DNA from: Caballeronia peredens
GTDB taxonomy: Bacteria > Pseudomonadota > Gammaproteobacteria > Burkholderiales > Burkholderiaceae
Assembly: GCA_001544595.2 (NCBI GenBank)
Contig: FCOH02000003.1
Coordinates: forward strand, 124,001-188,000
Length of the DNA stretch: 64,000 nt
Direction: 5' to 3'
A model generated the notes under the pieces. The model saw only the letters and a program-made list of their open reading frames with translations. It was not told the origin of the DNA and did not search any database. Each line of letters starts with the position of its first letter. Position 1 is the stretch's first letter. Positions 55,119 to 63,276 of this stretch are shown here, one piece after another. The position numbers were made by a program, and so were the translations under genes.

Positions 55119-56756
55119 TCACTGCAGCGCTTCGATGGCCTGAGCCGCGCGCCCGGACGCGACGACGATCAGCTTCATGGTCGCCCGCGTCGCGCCGACG
55201 AAAATCTTGCGCGCGGCCTGCTCGTCGAGCGCGTCGAAATCGACTTCCGTGAGAATCACGCACGGCGCGGACTGCCCCTTGAAGCGATAGATCGATTCGA
55301 GCAGCACGTCGCCCTCGCGATACTCCGGGTTGCCGAAGAGATCGTACGAGCCGGTGAAGGCGCGCAGCCGGTGCGGACCGAGTTGCTCGACGGCCGTGAG
55401 CGCCGATCCCTCGCGGCCGCGAAACGACAGCACGGCGATGTCCTGCTTGCGAAAGCCGAGCGACAGCGCCTGCGTGATGGCGCGCTTCGTGGCCTCGACG
55501 ATTTCCTCGGGATGGCCGTCCTCGTAGGTCGAGACGCTCACGTCGGAGCCGTCGAACGGGCTGCCTGCATCGATCGGCACGCCCGGCCCGACGATCTTGC
55601 GGATGAAGCCGAGCAGATCGCGCGGACTGCGGTAGTTCGTGGTCTCGCGCAGGATGGTCCAGCCGGGCAGAGGCACCGGCTCGCGCAGATAGAGGTTCTG
55701 CATCGGATCTTCGAGCCACCACCACGCGCCGTCCGGATTGAGCAGCCGTTCGAGCGCCCCGACCCACGCGGCCTGGAAATCCTGACCTTCGTCGACGATC
55801 AGTACATCGGTCTTCCAGTGCTCCGGCACGGGCACCGCCGCAAAGCGCTCTTCAAGTGTGGCGAAGACGTCGGGCCGGCTGAAGTCGGGCGGACTGCCCG
55901 CATCGCGCGCCACCGACGCGCTCAGTTGATGGTAGTTCGCGATCTTCGCCTCCTGCGGCGCGATCGCGCGGATATGGTCGGCGAGCGGCCGGTTGAAGCA
56001 CACGTAAAGCACGCTCTTGCCTTGCGCCAGCGCGTCGCGCATCACGCGCACGGCGAGCTGCGTCTTGCCCGCGCCGGCGGTCGCGATCACGCGCAGGCGG
56101 AACGGTTCGAATTCGAGACGGCGCGCCCACGTCGCAAGCCCGCCCGACAGCCGCGTGACGAGCGTGTTGGCCGCGCCGACGAGCGCGTTGGTGTCGGGCG
56201 AGAGCGAGAGTTCGTCCGCGAGAAAGTGATGAATGCGCGCCGCCGATTCGAAGCGAGGTTCGTCGGGCGGCAGGATCTCGAGCACGACGCGCGCAAGCTG
56301 CGTCTTGCGGCTTGCATCGACGATGCGCGCGGGCGCCACACCCGCGATCGCCGCGTCTTTCACGATGTAGTCCGGGCAATACAGCAGTTCCTCGATCCGG
56401 TACGTGCCCGCGCCGAACGCCGCCGTGAAGCGCCGGTGCAGATTCTCGAGCGTGCGCGCCAGTTGAATGGCGACGTTGCGCTCCTTCTGCAGATACACCT
56501 TCACGAGTCCCGCGCCGGTTTCGCGCAGGAAGCCCGCCTTCTGCTCGATCATCAGCACGCGCCCGGACGGCGCGACGACCACGAAATCCGCCTCGCCGAA
56601 CACGGAAAAGCCTTCGTTCACGCGCGTCCAGTGCACGCCGTGATAGACCGTGTAGTCGTCGGGCAGCTTTTCGAGCATCGCGAGCGTTTCGAGTTCGCGC
56701 GCCGCGGCGCCGGTTGCGGCGAGGTTTTTCCAGTCGTCGGGAACGATTCGAGCCAT
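55119..56756 (-). CDS. NERD-domain superfamily 1 helicase
   Basis: 545 residues. The N-terminal NERD nuclease-like domain (about 20-150) keeps its acidic core: EAD at 55-57 and E71-x-K73 in MIEQKAG. The UvrD/Rep-like helicase follows: Walker A ATAGAGKTQ near 225-233, Walker B VDEGQDF, Q-rich and motif III-like WWWLEDPMQNLYL, motif V/VI SIYRFKGQSAPCVILTEVD and FVGATRA. It may act in DNA repair or defence. Its hybrid kinase neighbour begins 3 bp later, so both are one transcript. Confidence 0.88.
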   Translation of the reverse strand: MARIVPDDWKNLAATGAAARELETLAMLEKLPDDYTVYHGVHWTRVNEGFSVFGEADFVVVAPSGRVLMIEQKAGFLRETGAGLVKVYLQKERNVAIQLARTLENLHRRFTAAFGAGTYRIEELLYCPDYIVKDAAIAGVAPARIVDASRKTQLARVVLEILPPDEPRFESAARIHHFLADELSLSPDTNALVGAANTLVTRLSGGLATWARRLEFEPFRLRVIATAGAGKTQLAVRVMRDALAQGKSVLYVCFNRPLADHIRAIAPQEAKIANYHQLSASVARDAGSPPDFSRPDVFATLEERFAAVPVPEHWKTDVLIVDEGQDFQAAWVGALERLLNPDGAWWWLEDPMQNLYLREPVPLPGWTILRETTNYRSPRDLLGFIRKIVGPGVPIDAGSPFDGSDVSVSTYEDGHPEEIVEATKRAITQALSLGFRKQDIAVLSFRGREGSALTAVEQLGPHRLRAFTGSYDLFGNPEYREGDVLLESIYRFKGQSAPCVILTEVDFDALDEQAARKIFVGATRATMKLIVVASGRAAQAIEALQ

Positions 56757-56847
56757 GCGTGGCCTTGGAGCTTGAAGGGTTGCGTCGTGCAGGCCATTGT
56801 ACGCAACGCGCCGCGTGCGCCGGCAGGTCGGCCGAATGGCCGATCGG

Positions 56848-57519
56848 CTAACCGGCGAAATCGTAGCGGCCGCCGCGTTCCAGCGCGCGCCGGTAAGCCA
56901 GCCGCGCGTGGATCCGTTCGAGAAATTCGCGGACATGCGGCAGCGACTTCGCGCCCGCGCGCTGGCTGCCGGTTTCGAGCGGAAAGCTCATCTGCACGTC
57001 GGCGGCGCTGAAACGATCGCCTGCGAACCACGGCGACTTCGCGAGCTCCGCCTCGATATACCCGAAATGCAGCTTCAGTTGCGGATCGATGAAGCTGCTC
57101 TGCATCGTCTGTGCGATACGCCGCGCGATCGGCTTCGCGAAGAACGGCATCTTCGCGCTTTCGAGGCGCCGCGCGACGAGCTTGAGCAAGAGCGGCGGCA
57201 TCGCGGAACCTTCGGCGTAATGCATCCAGTAGTTGTAGCGCACGCGTTCGGGCGACGTGCCGGGCGGCGGCGAAAAGCGTCCTTCGCCGTACCGTTCCAC
57301 CAGATATTCGATGATCGCGCCGGATTCGGCGAGCGTCAGATCGCCGTCGGTCACGACCGGCGACTTGCCGAGCGGATGTACCGCGCGCAGTTCCGGCGGC
57401 GCGAGCATCGTGTGCGGATCGCGCTGATAGCGCTTCAGTTCATATTCGACGCCGAGTTCCTCGAGCATCCAGAGCACGCGCTGGGAGCGGGAATTGTTGA
57501 GATGATGAACGGTCAGCAT
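56848..57519 (-). CDS. Glutathione S-transferase
   Basis: 223-residue GST. The N-terminal thioredoxin-like domain (MLTVHHLNNSRSQRVLWMLE, cis-Pro in GKSPVVTDGD, ESGAI for glutathione binding) uses Ser in NNSRS as the likely catalytic residue. The all-helical C-terminal domain contains the N-capping motif FSAADVQMSF. Substrate unknown. Monocistronic; the gene lies 91 bp before the helicase gene in the same direction. Confidence 0.92.
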   Translation of the reverse strand: MLTVHHLNNSRSQRVLWMLEELGVEYELKRYQRDPHTMLAPPELRAVHPLGKSPVVTDGDLTLAESGAIIEYLVERYGEGRFSPPPGTSPERVRYNYWMHYAEGSAMPPLLLKLVARRLESAKMPFFAKPIARRIAQTMQSSFIDPQLKLHFGYIEAELAKSPWFAGDRFSAADVQMSFPLETGSQRAGAKSLPHVREFLERIHARLAYRRALERGGRYDFAG

Positions 57520-57686
57520 ACTTTTCTCTTGGTTATCACCGACGATGCCGCCGGCGGTACGCCCCTTGCATCAACGGAATTCGCGCGCGCCCGGGCGTCG
57601 AAAGGATAAAACCCTTTCATGAAGACCGCACGACGCTTACGGGCGGTTACCATTTAACGACGAGACGACGAGAAAAGGAGAACCCG

Positions 57687-57857
57687 ATGACGTTGATCAT
57701 TTATCTCATAGGCTGGCTGATTCTGATCGGCGGCGTGTCGTGGGGACTGGTCGCGATGCACGTGTCGCAGCATACGATCATGATCGTCGCCGTCATCATG
57801 CTGGGCATCGCCGTCATTACGGGCGCGACGCGGGCGCGCAATCGCGACCGCTCGTAA
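57687..57857 (+). CDS. Very small membrane protein, 56 aa
   Basis: 56 residues with two transmembrane helices (LIIYLIGWLILIGGVSWGL and HTIMIVAVIMLGIAVITGA) joined by AMHVSQ, and a basic end ARNRDRS. AAAAGGAG 6 bp before the ATG is a strong ribosome-binding site, and the hydrophobic pattern spans the whole frame, so it is very likely real. Function unknown; the positive tail sets both termini inside. Confidence 0.82.
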   Translation: MTLIIYLIGWLILIGGVSWGLVAMHVSQHTIMIVAVIMLGIAVITGATRARNRDRS

Positions 57858-57911
57858 CGCCCTCGCGCTGCCGCCGGCGCCCGTTGACCATTGACACCCG
57901 CCGCGCGCGCC

Positions 57912-58322
57912 TCAGGTCACCATGCGCGCGCCGGCGGCATCCTGAATCAGCGTGACGAGTTCATCGGGATGAACCGGCTTGGTCATGAAATGCTGGAATC
58001 CCTCGCCGATACTTCGCAGGCGATACTCTTCGCCGCCGTGTCCCGTCAGCGCGATGGCCACGGAAGGCGGCAGATTGCCGCGTATTTCGTGATCCCGCAA
58101 ACGTTGGATGAGATAGAAACCGTCCATTTCGGGGAGGTCGAGATCGCAGATCACCGCATCGGGAAGATGCTCGATCGCCGCCTGCGCGCCGTCTTCGGCG
58201 TCGGCCACGGCAATCACTTCGGCACCTTCCTCTTCCAGCAACATTTGCAACGATGCCCTGCTCTCCGGATCGTCTTCGATCAGCACGATCCGCATATGCC
58301 CCAGTCTTGCTACTTCGCTCAT
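57912..58322 (-). CDS. Single-domain response regulator (CheY-like)
   Basis: 136-residue stand-alone receiver. Acidic pocket LIEDDPES, phosphoacceptor Asp in VICDLDLPEMDGF, Thr in IALTGHGG and Lys in HFMTKPVHPDE are all present. No output domain follows. ATG 58322 is used; ATG 58295 (MRIVLIEDD) is possible. It may serve the hybrid kinase 3 kb away or a distant kinase; nothing in the sequence decides this. Confidence 0.87.
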   Translation of the reverse strand: MSEVARLGHMRIVLIEDDPESRASLQMLLEEEGAEVIAVADAEDGAQAAIEHLPDAVICDLDLPEMDGFYLIQRLRDHEIRGNLPPSVAIALTGHGGEEYRLRSIGEGFQHFMTKPVHPDELVTLIQDAAGARMVT

Positions 58323-58679
58323 GATGTTCTTTTCAAACTGCCAAAAACGGAATTCTCGCGACGGTCTCCACGGCTCGCCGCATCGAGCGCCACTGCGCGC
58401 TCTGGTTGACACGAAAACGCGGCGGGAATTCCGAACGCACCGCTATTTTTGCCGCGCGTACGCCGGTGCGGAACGCCTCGCGGTTTTGACTGCGCCGTGT
58501 TGAAACATTGTCCGACTGTCCGGCCGCAGCGAGCCAGATTGAGCAAAAACCGGACCGATCTGCGCTCATCGCCCGCAAAGCCTTATCCGACGCGCCTTCG
58601 CGCCGGTTCGCGCAGCAAGCTTACGCTACCCGCAAGCACGACCGTGTAATTCCGGCAGCAGCCCTACCCCTATTTCCCG
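58323..58679. other. Intergenic region between two minus-strand regulators
   Basis: 357 bp downstream of the AraC-type gene and upstream of the single-domain response regulator. It must contain the latter's promoter. Short open frames look random. No terminator hairpin or repeat stands out. Confidence 0.4.
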
Positions 58680-59486
58680 TCAGACTTTTAGCTCGCGCGC
58701 GGAATCGGGGCGCGTTGCGGCCGGTTGCAGCAACGCGCGATATTCGCTCGGCGTAATGCCCACCGTCGCCTTGAACTGACGCGTGAAGGCACTGTGGTCG
58801 GTGTAGCCGCAGAGCGCGGCGACGTCGGTGACGCGTTCGTGCGTGACGAGCAGCGCGGTCGCGGCGTCGAGCCGCGTCTTCAGCAACACCTGGCGCGGAG
58901 TCAGATGAAAGACCTTGTGAAAATAGCGTTCGAGCTGCGCGATCGACATGTTGGCCATCCGCGCGAGCTGGCGCATGTTGAGCGGCTGCACGAAGTTTTC
59001 CTGAATGTGCTGAACCACGGCGGCGAGCCGGCTGTAAGCCGGATGCGTGCCTTCGGCCGCCTGCAGATCGCGCGAGATGCCCGCCAGCCCGACGATATTC
59101 CCCTGGCTGTCGTGCAGCGGCTGTTTGCAGGTCATGCACCAGCCGGGCTCGCGTCCCGGATAGAGATGCAGTTCGAGCTGATCGATCAGTTGATGGCCCT
59201 GCGCGATGATCGCCTGATCCTGCGCCGTGTAGATGCGCCCGAAGCGGCGCGGAAACACGTCCTCCGCGGTCTTGCCGAGCAGCGCCGACTTGTCGTCCTT
59301 GTGGCCGCAGCGCCGCGCGAGCGTGCGGTTGACCATCGCGTAGCGCGCTTCGCGATCCTTCACGAAGAACACGATGTCGGGCATCGCGTCGAACACCGGC
59401 GCGAGCAGCGCGAAATGCGCCAGCATGTCGGCGAGCGTCGATGCCGGCGGGGGCGCGATGGGTGGCGTGGCCGTCGAGCTCGTCAT
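58680..59486 (-). CDS. AraC-family regulator with PAS sensor domain
   Basis: 268 residues. The N-terminal PAS-type domain (about 25-145: FDAMPDIVFFVKDREARYAM, LLGKTAEDVFP, NIVGLAGISRDLQ) precedes a double HTH of the AraC/XylS type (about 155-255: LNMRQLARMANMSIAQLERYF and the signature DHSAFTRQFKATVGITPSEY). It lies immediately downstream of the hydroxyproline dehydrogenase genes on the same strand, 73 bp away, and is the natural candidate for their regulator. Confidence 0.88.
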   Translation of the reverse strand: MTSSTATPPIAPPPASTLADMLAHFALLAPVFDAMPDIVFFVKDREARYAMVNRTLARRCGHKDDKSALLGKTAEDVFPRRFGRIYTAQDQAIIAQGHQLIDQLELHLYPGREPGWCMTCKQPLHDSQGNIVGLAGISRDLQAAEGTHPAYSRLAAVVQHIQENFVQPLNMRQLARMANMSIAQLERYFHKVFHLTPRQVLLKTRLDAATALLVTHERVTDVAALCGYTDHSAFTRQFKATVGITPSEYRALLQPAATRPDSARELKV

Positions 59487-59559
59487 GCGTGGTCAGTGTG
59501 AGTTTCAGGCGACCGATTATAGGAGCGCGCACATGCAAACAAAATCGGCGCTGGCCCCA

Positions 59560-60708
59560 CTATGCATCCGGCGGCGCGGCTGCGTCGCGCGCGGCGATCA
59601 GCGTGTCGATGCGAATCGGCACGAACGGCGGACGCGCGCTCGCACGCGGCCAGCCGAACCACAGGCAAGCCGCCTCGCCGCAGATGCGTCCCTGACACGG
59701 ACCCATGCCGCAACGCGTCTGCAACTTCGCGTCGCGCCAGTCCGCGTGCGAGGCGATTGCGCCGAGCGTCACGTCTTCGCAGCGGCATAGCACGGTGTCC
59801 GCGGGCGGCATCGCGCGCGCGGCGACGCCGAGTTCGAACGCGCGCGCGACGCGCCCGGCGAACGCCCGCCAGCGCTCCCGCTCGCGGATCGGCCTCGCAT
59901 CGGCGGGGCGGATCGCGCCGCCTGCTTCGTCGATTGCGCATCCGAGCGCGAGCGCCAGCGTCGCATTCGGTACGAGCCCGTAGCCGCACGCGACGCGGTC
60001 CGCTTCGATCGTCGTATCGAGCCCGCGCGTGCGGATCGTGACGGCCTCGACGCGCGCCGCGCCATGCGCCTTCACGACGACGCTTGCCGTGCGGTAACAC
60101 GCGACGCCGAGCGCCGCAGCCTGCGCGAGCTTGCCCGGCGTCCGCGCGAGCGATCCGACGAACTTCGCGACCTGCCCGAACGACGCCTGTTCGATCAACG
60201 CGCGGACATCGGCGCCGTGGCGGCGTGCCGTAGCGGCGACGGCGAGCAGCAGCGGCCCGCTGCCCGCCACGACGACGCGCTCGCCGCGCACCGGCAGCCC
60301 GCCCTTGACGAGCGCCTGCAAGCCGCCCGCGCCGGTCACGCCGGGCAAGGTCCAGCCTTCGAACGGCAGAAGCCGCTCGCGCGCGCCGGTCGCGAGAATG
60401 AGCTTCGACCACGCAAGCGTGAGCGGCTCGCCTTCGCGTTCCAGCAGCAGACGCCTGTCGCCCGTCGCTGCGGCGACCTTCGTCGCATTCATGACGACGA
60501 GATTCGGCTGCGCGCGCGTTTCGTCGAGCCATCGGCGCAGGCGGGCGGCGGGCGCGAACGCCGGCCCCTGACGCCAGATTTGTCCGCCGGGACGCGGATT
60601 GTCGTCGATGAGCACGACGCGCGCGCCCGAGCGCGCCGCCGTCCGCGCCGCGCTCAAGCCCGCCGGACCCGCACCGACGATCGCGATATCGGCATGCTCG
60701 ATCGTCAT
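59560..60708 (-). CDS. D-hydroxyproline dehydrogenase, FAD/Fe-S subunit
   Basis: 382-residue NAD(P)/FAD-dependent oxidoreductase of the SoxA/HcnB type. The FAD motif GAGPAGLSAAR is at 12-22, a second GSGPLLLAVA near 150, and the C-terminal BFD-like iron-sulfur region has CRCEDVT and TRCGMGPCQGRICG. It forms a heteromeric dehydrogenase with the small ferredoxin-like subunit, whose stop overlaps this start by 4 bp (ATGA), and the next FAD protein. The complex oxidises cis-4-hydroxy-D-proline to pyrroline-4-hydroxy-2-carboxylate (known for the Pseudomonas homologue). Confidence 0.88.
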   Translation of the reverse strand: MTIEHADIAIVGAGPAGLSAARTAARSGARVVLIDDNPRPGGQIWRQGPAFAPAARLRRWLDETRAQPNLVVMNATKVAAATGDRRLLLEREGEPLTLAWSKLILATGARERLLPFEGWTLPGVTGAGGLQALVKGGLPVRGERVVVAGSGPLLLAVAATARRHGADVRALIEQASFGQVAKFVGSLARTPGKLAQAAALGVACYRTASVVVKAHGAARVEAVTIRTRGLDTTIEADRVACGYGLVPNATLALALGCAIDEAGGAIRPADARPIRERERWRAFAGRVARAFELGVAARAMPPADTVLCRCEDVTLGAIASHADWRDAKLQTRCGMGPCQGRICGEAACLWFGWPRASARPPFVPIRIDTLIAARDAAAPPDA

Positions 60709-60953
60709 CGCGCGGTCTCGATCGCGAGGCCGTCGCGGCAGAGCGTCTGGCAGCCGAGCACGTGCGCGCGGCCATCGACCGTCACGCGGCATTCGTGACA
60801 CACGCCCATGCCGCACAACGCGGCGCGCGGTGCACCGGTGACGGAACGGCGCGTCGCGCGCACGCCTGACATCGCCAGCGCCGCCGCGACCGTCGTGAAT
60901 GCGGGCACCGTGAGCCGTTCCCCGTCGATCGTCACGCTGACGAAATCAGCCAT
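60705..60953 (-). CDS. D-hydroxyproline dehydrogenase, small (2Fe-2S) subunit
   Basis: 82-residue plant-type ferredoxin-like protein. The cluster ligands are seen in LCGMGVCHECRV and LGCQTL (CxxxxCxxC plus a distal Cys). The same domain is fused in sarcosine oxidase alpha subunits; here it is separate. It overlaps both neighbours (4 bp downstream, 8 bp upstream), so the three subunits are translationally coupled. Confidence 0.9.
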   Translation of the reverse strand: MADFVSVTIDGERLTVPAFTTVAAALAMSGVRATRRSVTGAPRAALCGMGVCHECRVTVDGRAHVLGCQTLCRDGLAIETAR

Positions 60954-62097
60954 CGGCGTGCTCCGTGGCGAAACGTTGCGGCGAGAAAGCGTGCGCGCCG
61001 GGCAGATCGAACGGCAGCCCCGGATCGCCGAGAAGCTGCGCCGCGATGAGCTTCGCCGTGCCGAGCGAGGTCGTCACACCGAGCCCTTCGTGACCCGCCG
61101 CGAGCCACAGCCGGTCGCCGGGAAAACGCGCCGGGCCGATCAGCGGCAGGCCGTCGGGCGAGGCCGCGCGAAAGCCGGTCCACGCGCGGATCGCGTTCAG
61201 CGCGCCGAGGCCCGGCAGATAGCGCGTCGCGCGCGCGAGCATCGCGGCAAGCACGTCGAATTCGACGGCCGGATCGCGCGTGCCGAACTGGCGCGACGAG
61301 CCGAGCAGCACTTGTCCCGTCGGGCGCGGCTGCGCGTTGAACGCGACGGACGTGCCGCGCGCGTGATGCGCGCTCTTGATGTAGCCGAGTTCGAGTACCT
61401 GATGCTCGAGCGTGCCGGGATAGCGGTCCGTGATCAGCAAGTGCCCCTTCTTCGCTTCGAGCGGCACGCCCGCGATCAGCTCGGCCACGGCAAGCCCATT
61501 GGCGACGACGACATGCGCAGCCGTGCGACGCTCGCCGCTTTTCAGCGTGACGCTCGCGTGCGTTTCGTTCGCATCGACCGCGTGCGCGGAGCAGCCGGCC
61601 GACACGCGAATGCGCCCCGCGCCCGGAGAGCACGTCAGGAGCCATTGCGCCGCGGCGGGCGCGTAGACAATGGCGTCGTCGTCGATCACGAGGCCGCCTT
61701 GCATCGCGTGGCTGATCGATGGCTCGGCTTCGCGCAGAGCGTGGGCGTCGAGCATGTGCGCGCGCACGCCGGCCGCCGCGAACGCGTCGCGCATGGCGCG
61801 GGCGGCGTCGAGTTCGGCTTCGTCTTCGGCGACCCAGAGCGTGCCGCAGCGAGAAAACGCGTCGCGGGCGCGCAAATGCGGCGCGAGTGCGAGCCAAAGG
61901 TCGCGCGACGCGAGCGCCAGCGCGAACTCGGCGGGCGTGTCGTTCATGACGACGATATGGCCCATGCCGGCCGCCGTCGCGCCGCCGCCGATGCCGCCCG
62001 CTTCCAGCACGTCGACCGCGAGGCCGCGCTGCGCCAGTTCCGCCGCGCAAGCCGCCCCGACGATGCCCGCGCCGACGACGATCACGTCCGCCGTCAT
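60946..62097 (-). CDS. D-hydroxyproline dehydrogenase, DAO-type FAD subunit
   Basis: 383-residue D-amino-acid oxidase-type flavoprotein (FAD motif VVGAGIVGAACAAELAQRG, then GGATAAGMGHIV near the flavin; late WTGFRAASPDGLPLIGP and GHEGLGVTTS). It is the expected substrate-oxidising subunit that passes electrons to the Fe-S subunits. ATG 62097; the epimerase stop lies 4 bp upstream. The order epimerase-oxidase-ferredoxin-FAD/Fe-S protein follows the pathway. Confidence 0.9.
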   Translation of the reverse strand: MTADVIVVGAGIVGAACAAELAQRGLAVDVLEAGGIGGGATAAGMGHIVVMNDTPAEFALALASRDLWLALAPHLRARDAFSRCGTLWVAEDEAELDAARAMRDAFAAAGVRAHMLDAHALREAEPSISHAMQGGLVIDDDAIVYAPAAAQWLLTCSPGAGRIRVSAGCSAHAVDANETHASVTLKSGERRTAAHVVVANGLAVAELIAGVPLEAKKGHLLITDRYPGTLEHQVLELGYIKSAHHARGTSVAFNAQPRPTGQVLLGSSRQFGTRDPAVEFDVLAAMLARATRYLPGLGALNAIRAWTGFRAASPDGLPLIGPARFPGDRLWLAAGHEGLGVTTSLGTAKLIAAQLLGDPGLPFDLPGAHAFSPQRFATEHADG

Positions 62098-62101
62098 GCC
62101 C

Positions 62102-63052
62102 TCATGCCTTTGCCCCGGCCCCGATGCCGCGCACGAACGGATCGCGCTCGTCGAACACGAGCCGGCCTTCGCCCATGATGTGCGCGTAGCCTGTGATCGT
62201 CGGCACGAGCGCGTCATGGTCGATCGCGTAGCTGCCCTCGAACACGCTGCCGATGATGCTTTCCTGACGCCACACGTCGCCCGGCGCGAGCACGCCGTCG
62301 GCGGCGAGGCACGCGAGTTTCGCGCTAGTGCCCGTGCCGCACGGCGAGCGGTCATACGCGTTGCCCGGACACAACACGAAGTTGCGGCTGTCGATGCCCG
62401 CGACCGGCGAATCCGCGAACAGCTCGATATGGTCGATGTACGCGCCGTCGGCGCCCGTGATGCCCTGCGCGTGCAGCGCGTCGCGGATCGCCTCGGTGAA
62501 CGCGGTCAGTTCGCCGATAGACGCGGGCGACAGTTCCCGCCCATGGTCGGCGACGAGAAAGAACCAGTTGCCGCCCCACGCGACGTCGCCCGCGAGCGGA
62601 CCGTGGCTGGGCACCTCAACCGTCACCGCGCGCCGGTGCCGGTAGGCGGGCACGTTGCGCACGCTGACGCTGCCGTTCGCGTTGAGCGTCGCGTCGACGG
62701 GACCGACCGGCGTGTCGATCCGATGCCGCCCCGGCGCGATTCTGCCCGCATGCGCGAGCGACGCGACGAGCCCGATCGTGCCGTGCCCGCACATGCCGAG
62801 GTAGCCGACGTTGTTGAAAAAGATGACGCCCGCCGCCGCGGCGGGGTCATCGGGTTCGCAGAGCAGCGCGCCCACCATCACATCCGAGCCGCGCGGCTCC
62901 GTGACGATCGCGCGACGCCAGTCGTCGTGATGCGCGCGGAACGCGTCGAGCCGTTGCGCGAGGGTGCCGCCGCCCAGATCCGGGCCGCCCGCGAGCACGA
63001 GGCGCGTGGGTTCGCCGCCCGTGTGCGAGTCGATGATGTCGATGGTTTTCAT
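62102..63052 (-). CDS. 4-hydroxyproline 2-epimerase
   Basis: 316-residue proline racemase-family enzyme converting trans-4-hydroxy-L-proline to cis-4-hydroxy-D-proline. Both catalytic cysteines are present, C88 in GMCGHGTIG and C238 in [10 protein letters not shown], which excludes the dehydratase variants where one is Thr. The following hydroxyproline dehydrogenase and divergent deaminase support the epimerase role rather than proline racemase. First gene of the operon. Called lhpA or hypRE in other bacteria. Confidence 0.92.
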   Translation of the reverse strand: MKTIDIIDSHTGGEPTRLVLAGGPDLGGGTLAQRLDAFRAHHDDWRRAIVTEPRGSDVMVGALLCEPDDPAAAAGVIFFNNVGYLGMCGHGTIGLVASLAHAGRIAPGRHRIDTPVGPVDATLNANGSVSVRNVPAYRHRRAVTVEVPSHGPLAGDVAWGGNWFFLVADHGRELSPASIGELTAFTEAIRDALHAQGITGADGAYIDHIELFADSPVAGIDSRNFVLCPGNAYDRSPCGTGTSAKLACLAADGVLAPGDVWRQESIIGSVFEGSYAIDHDALVPTITGYAHIMGEGRLVFDERDPFVRGIGAGAKA

Positions 63053-63167
63053 GCCGCTTATCCTAGAAATGCGCGCGTCGGACGTCTTGAAGCGTCTGGA
63101 CGGTTTTGATGACGATATCGGCACAGGAACGAAGCGCGGCGAGCGGCTTGCGATGCGCTGCTTCGCG

Positions 63168-63193
63168 GCCGATTCCGCTATGCCGAAATCGGC
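63168..63193. promoter_or_regulatory. Inverted repeat in the divergent hydroxyproline promoter region
   Basis: GCCGATT and AATCGGC, perfect 7-bp arms 12 bp apart, in the 224-bp gap between the epimerase gene (minus) and the deaminase gene (plus). A plausible operator for coordinated control; the arms are GC-rich like the surroundings, so chance cannot be excluded. Confidence 0.3.
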
Positions 63194-63276
63194 ACGCGGC
63201 GCGCGCGAAATGCGCAAGACGCGCGATTTTCCGGTGCTTACACTGCCTGACGTCAAAACACATTCGGAGAGCAGCC

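Noticed and set aside
53859..57011. Open frame of 1050 codons on the plus strand
   Set aside because: Shadow of the hybrid kinase and NERD-helicase genes; translation is low-complexity and has no recognisable domain.
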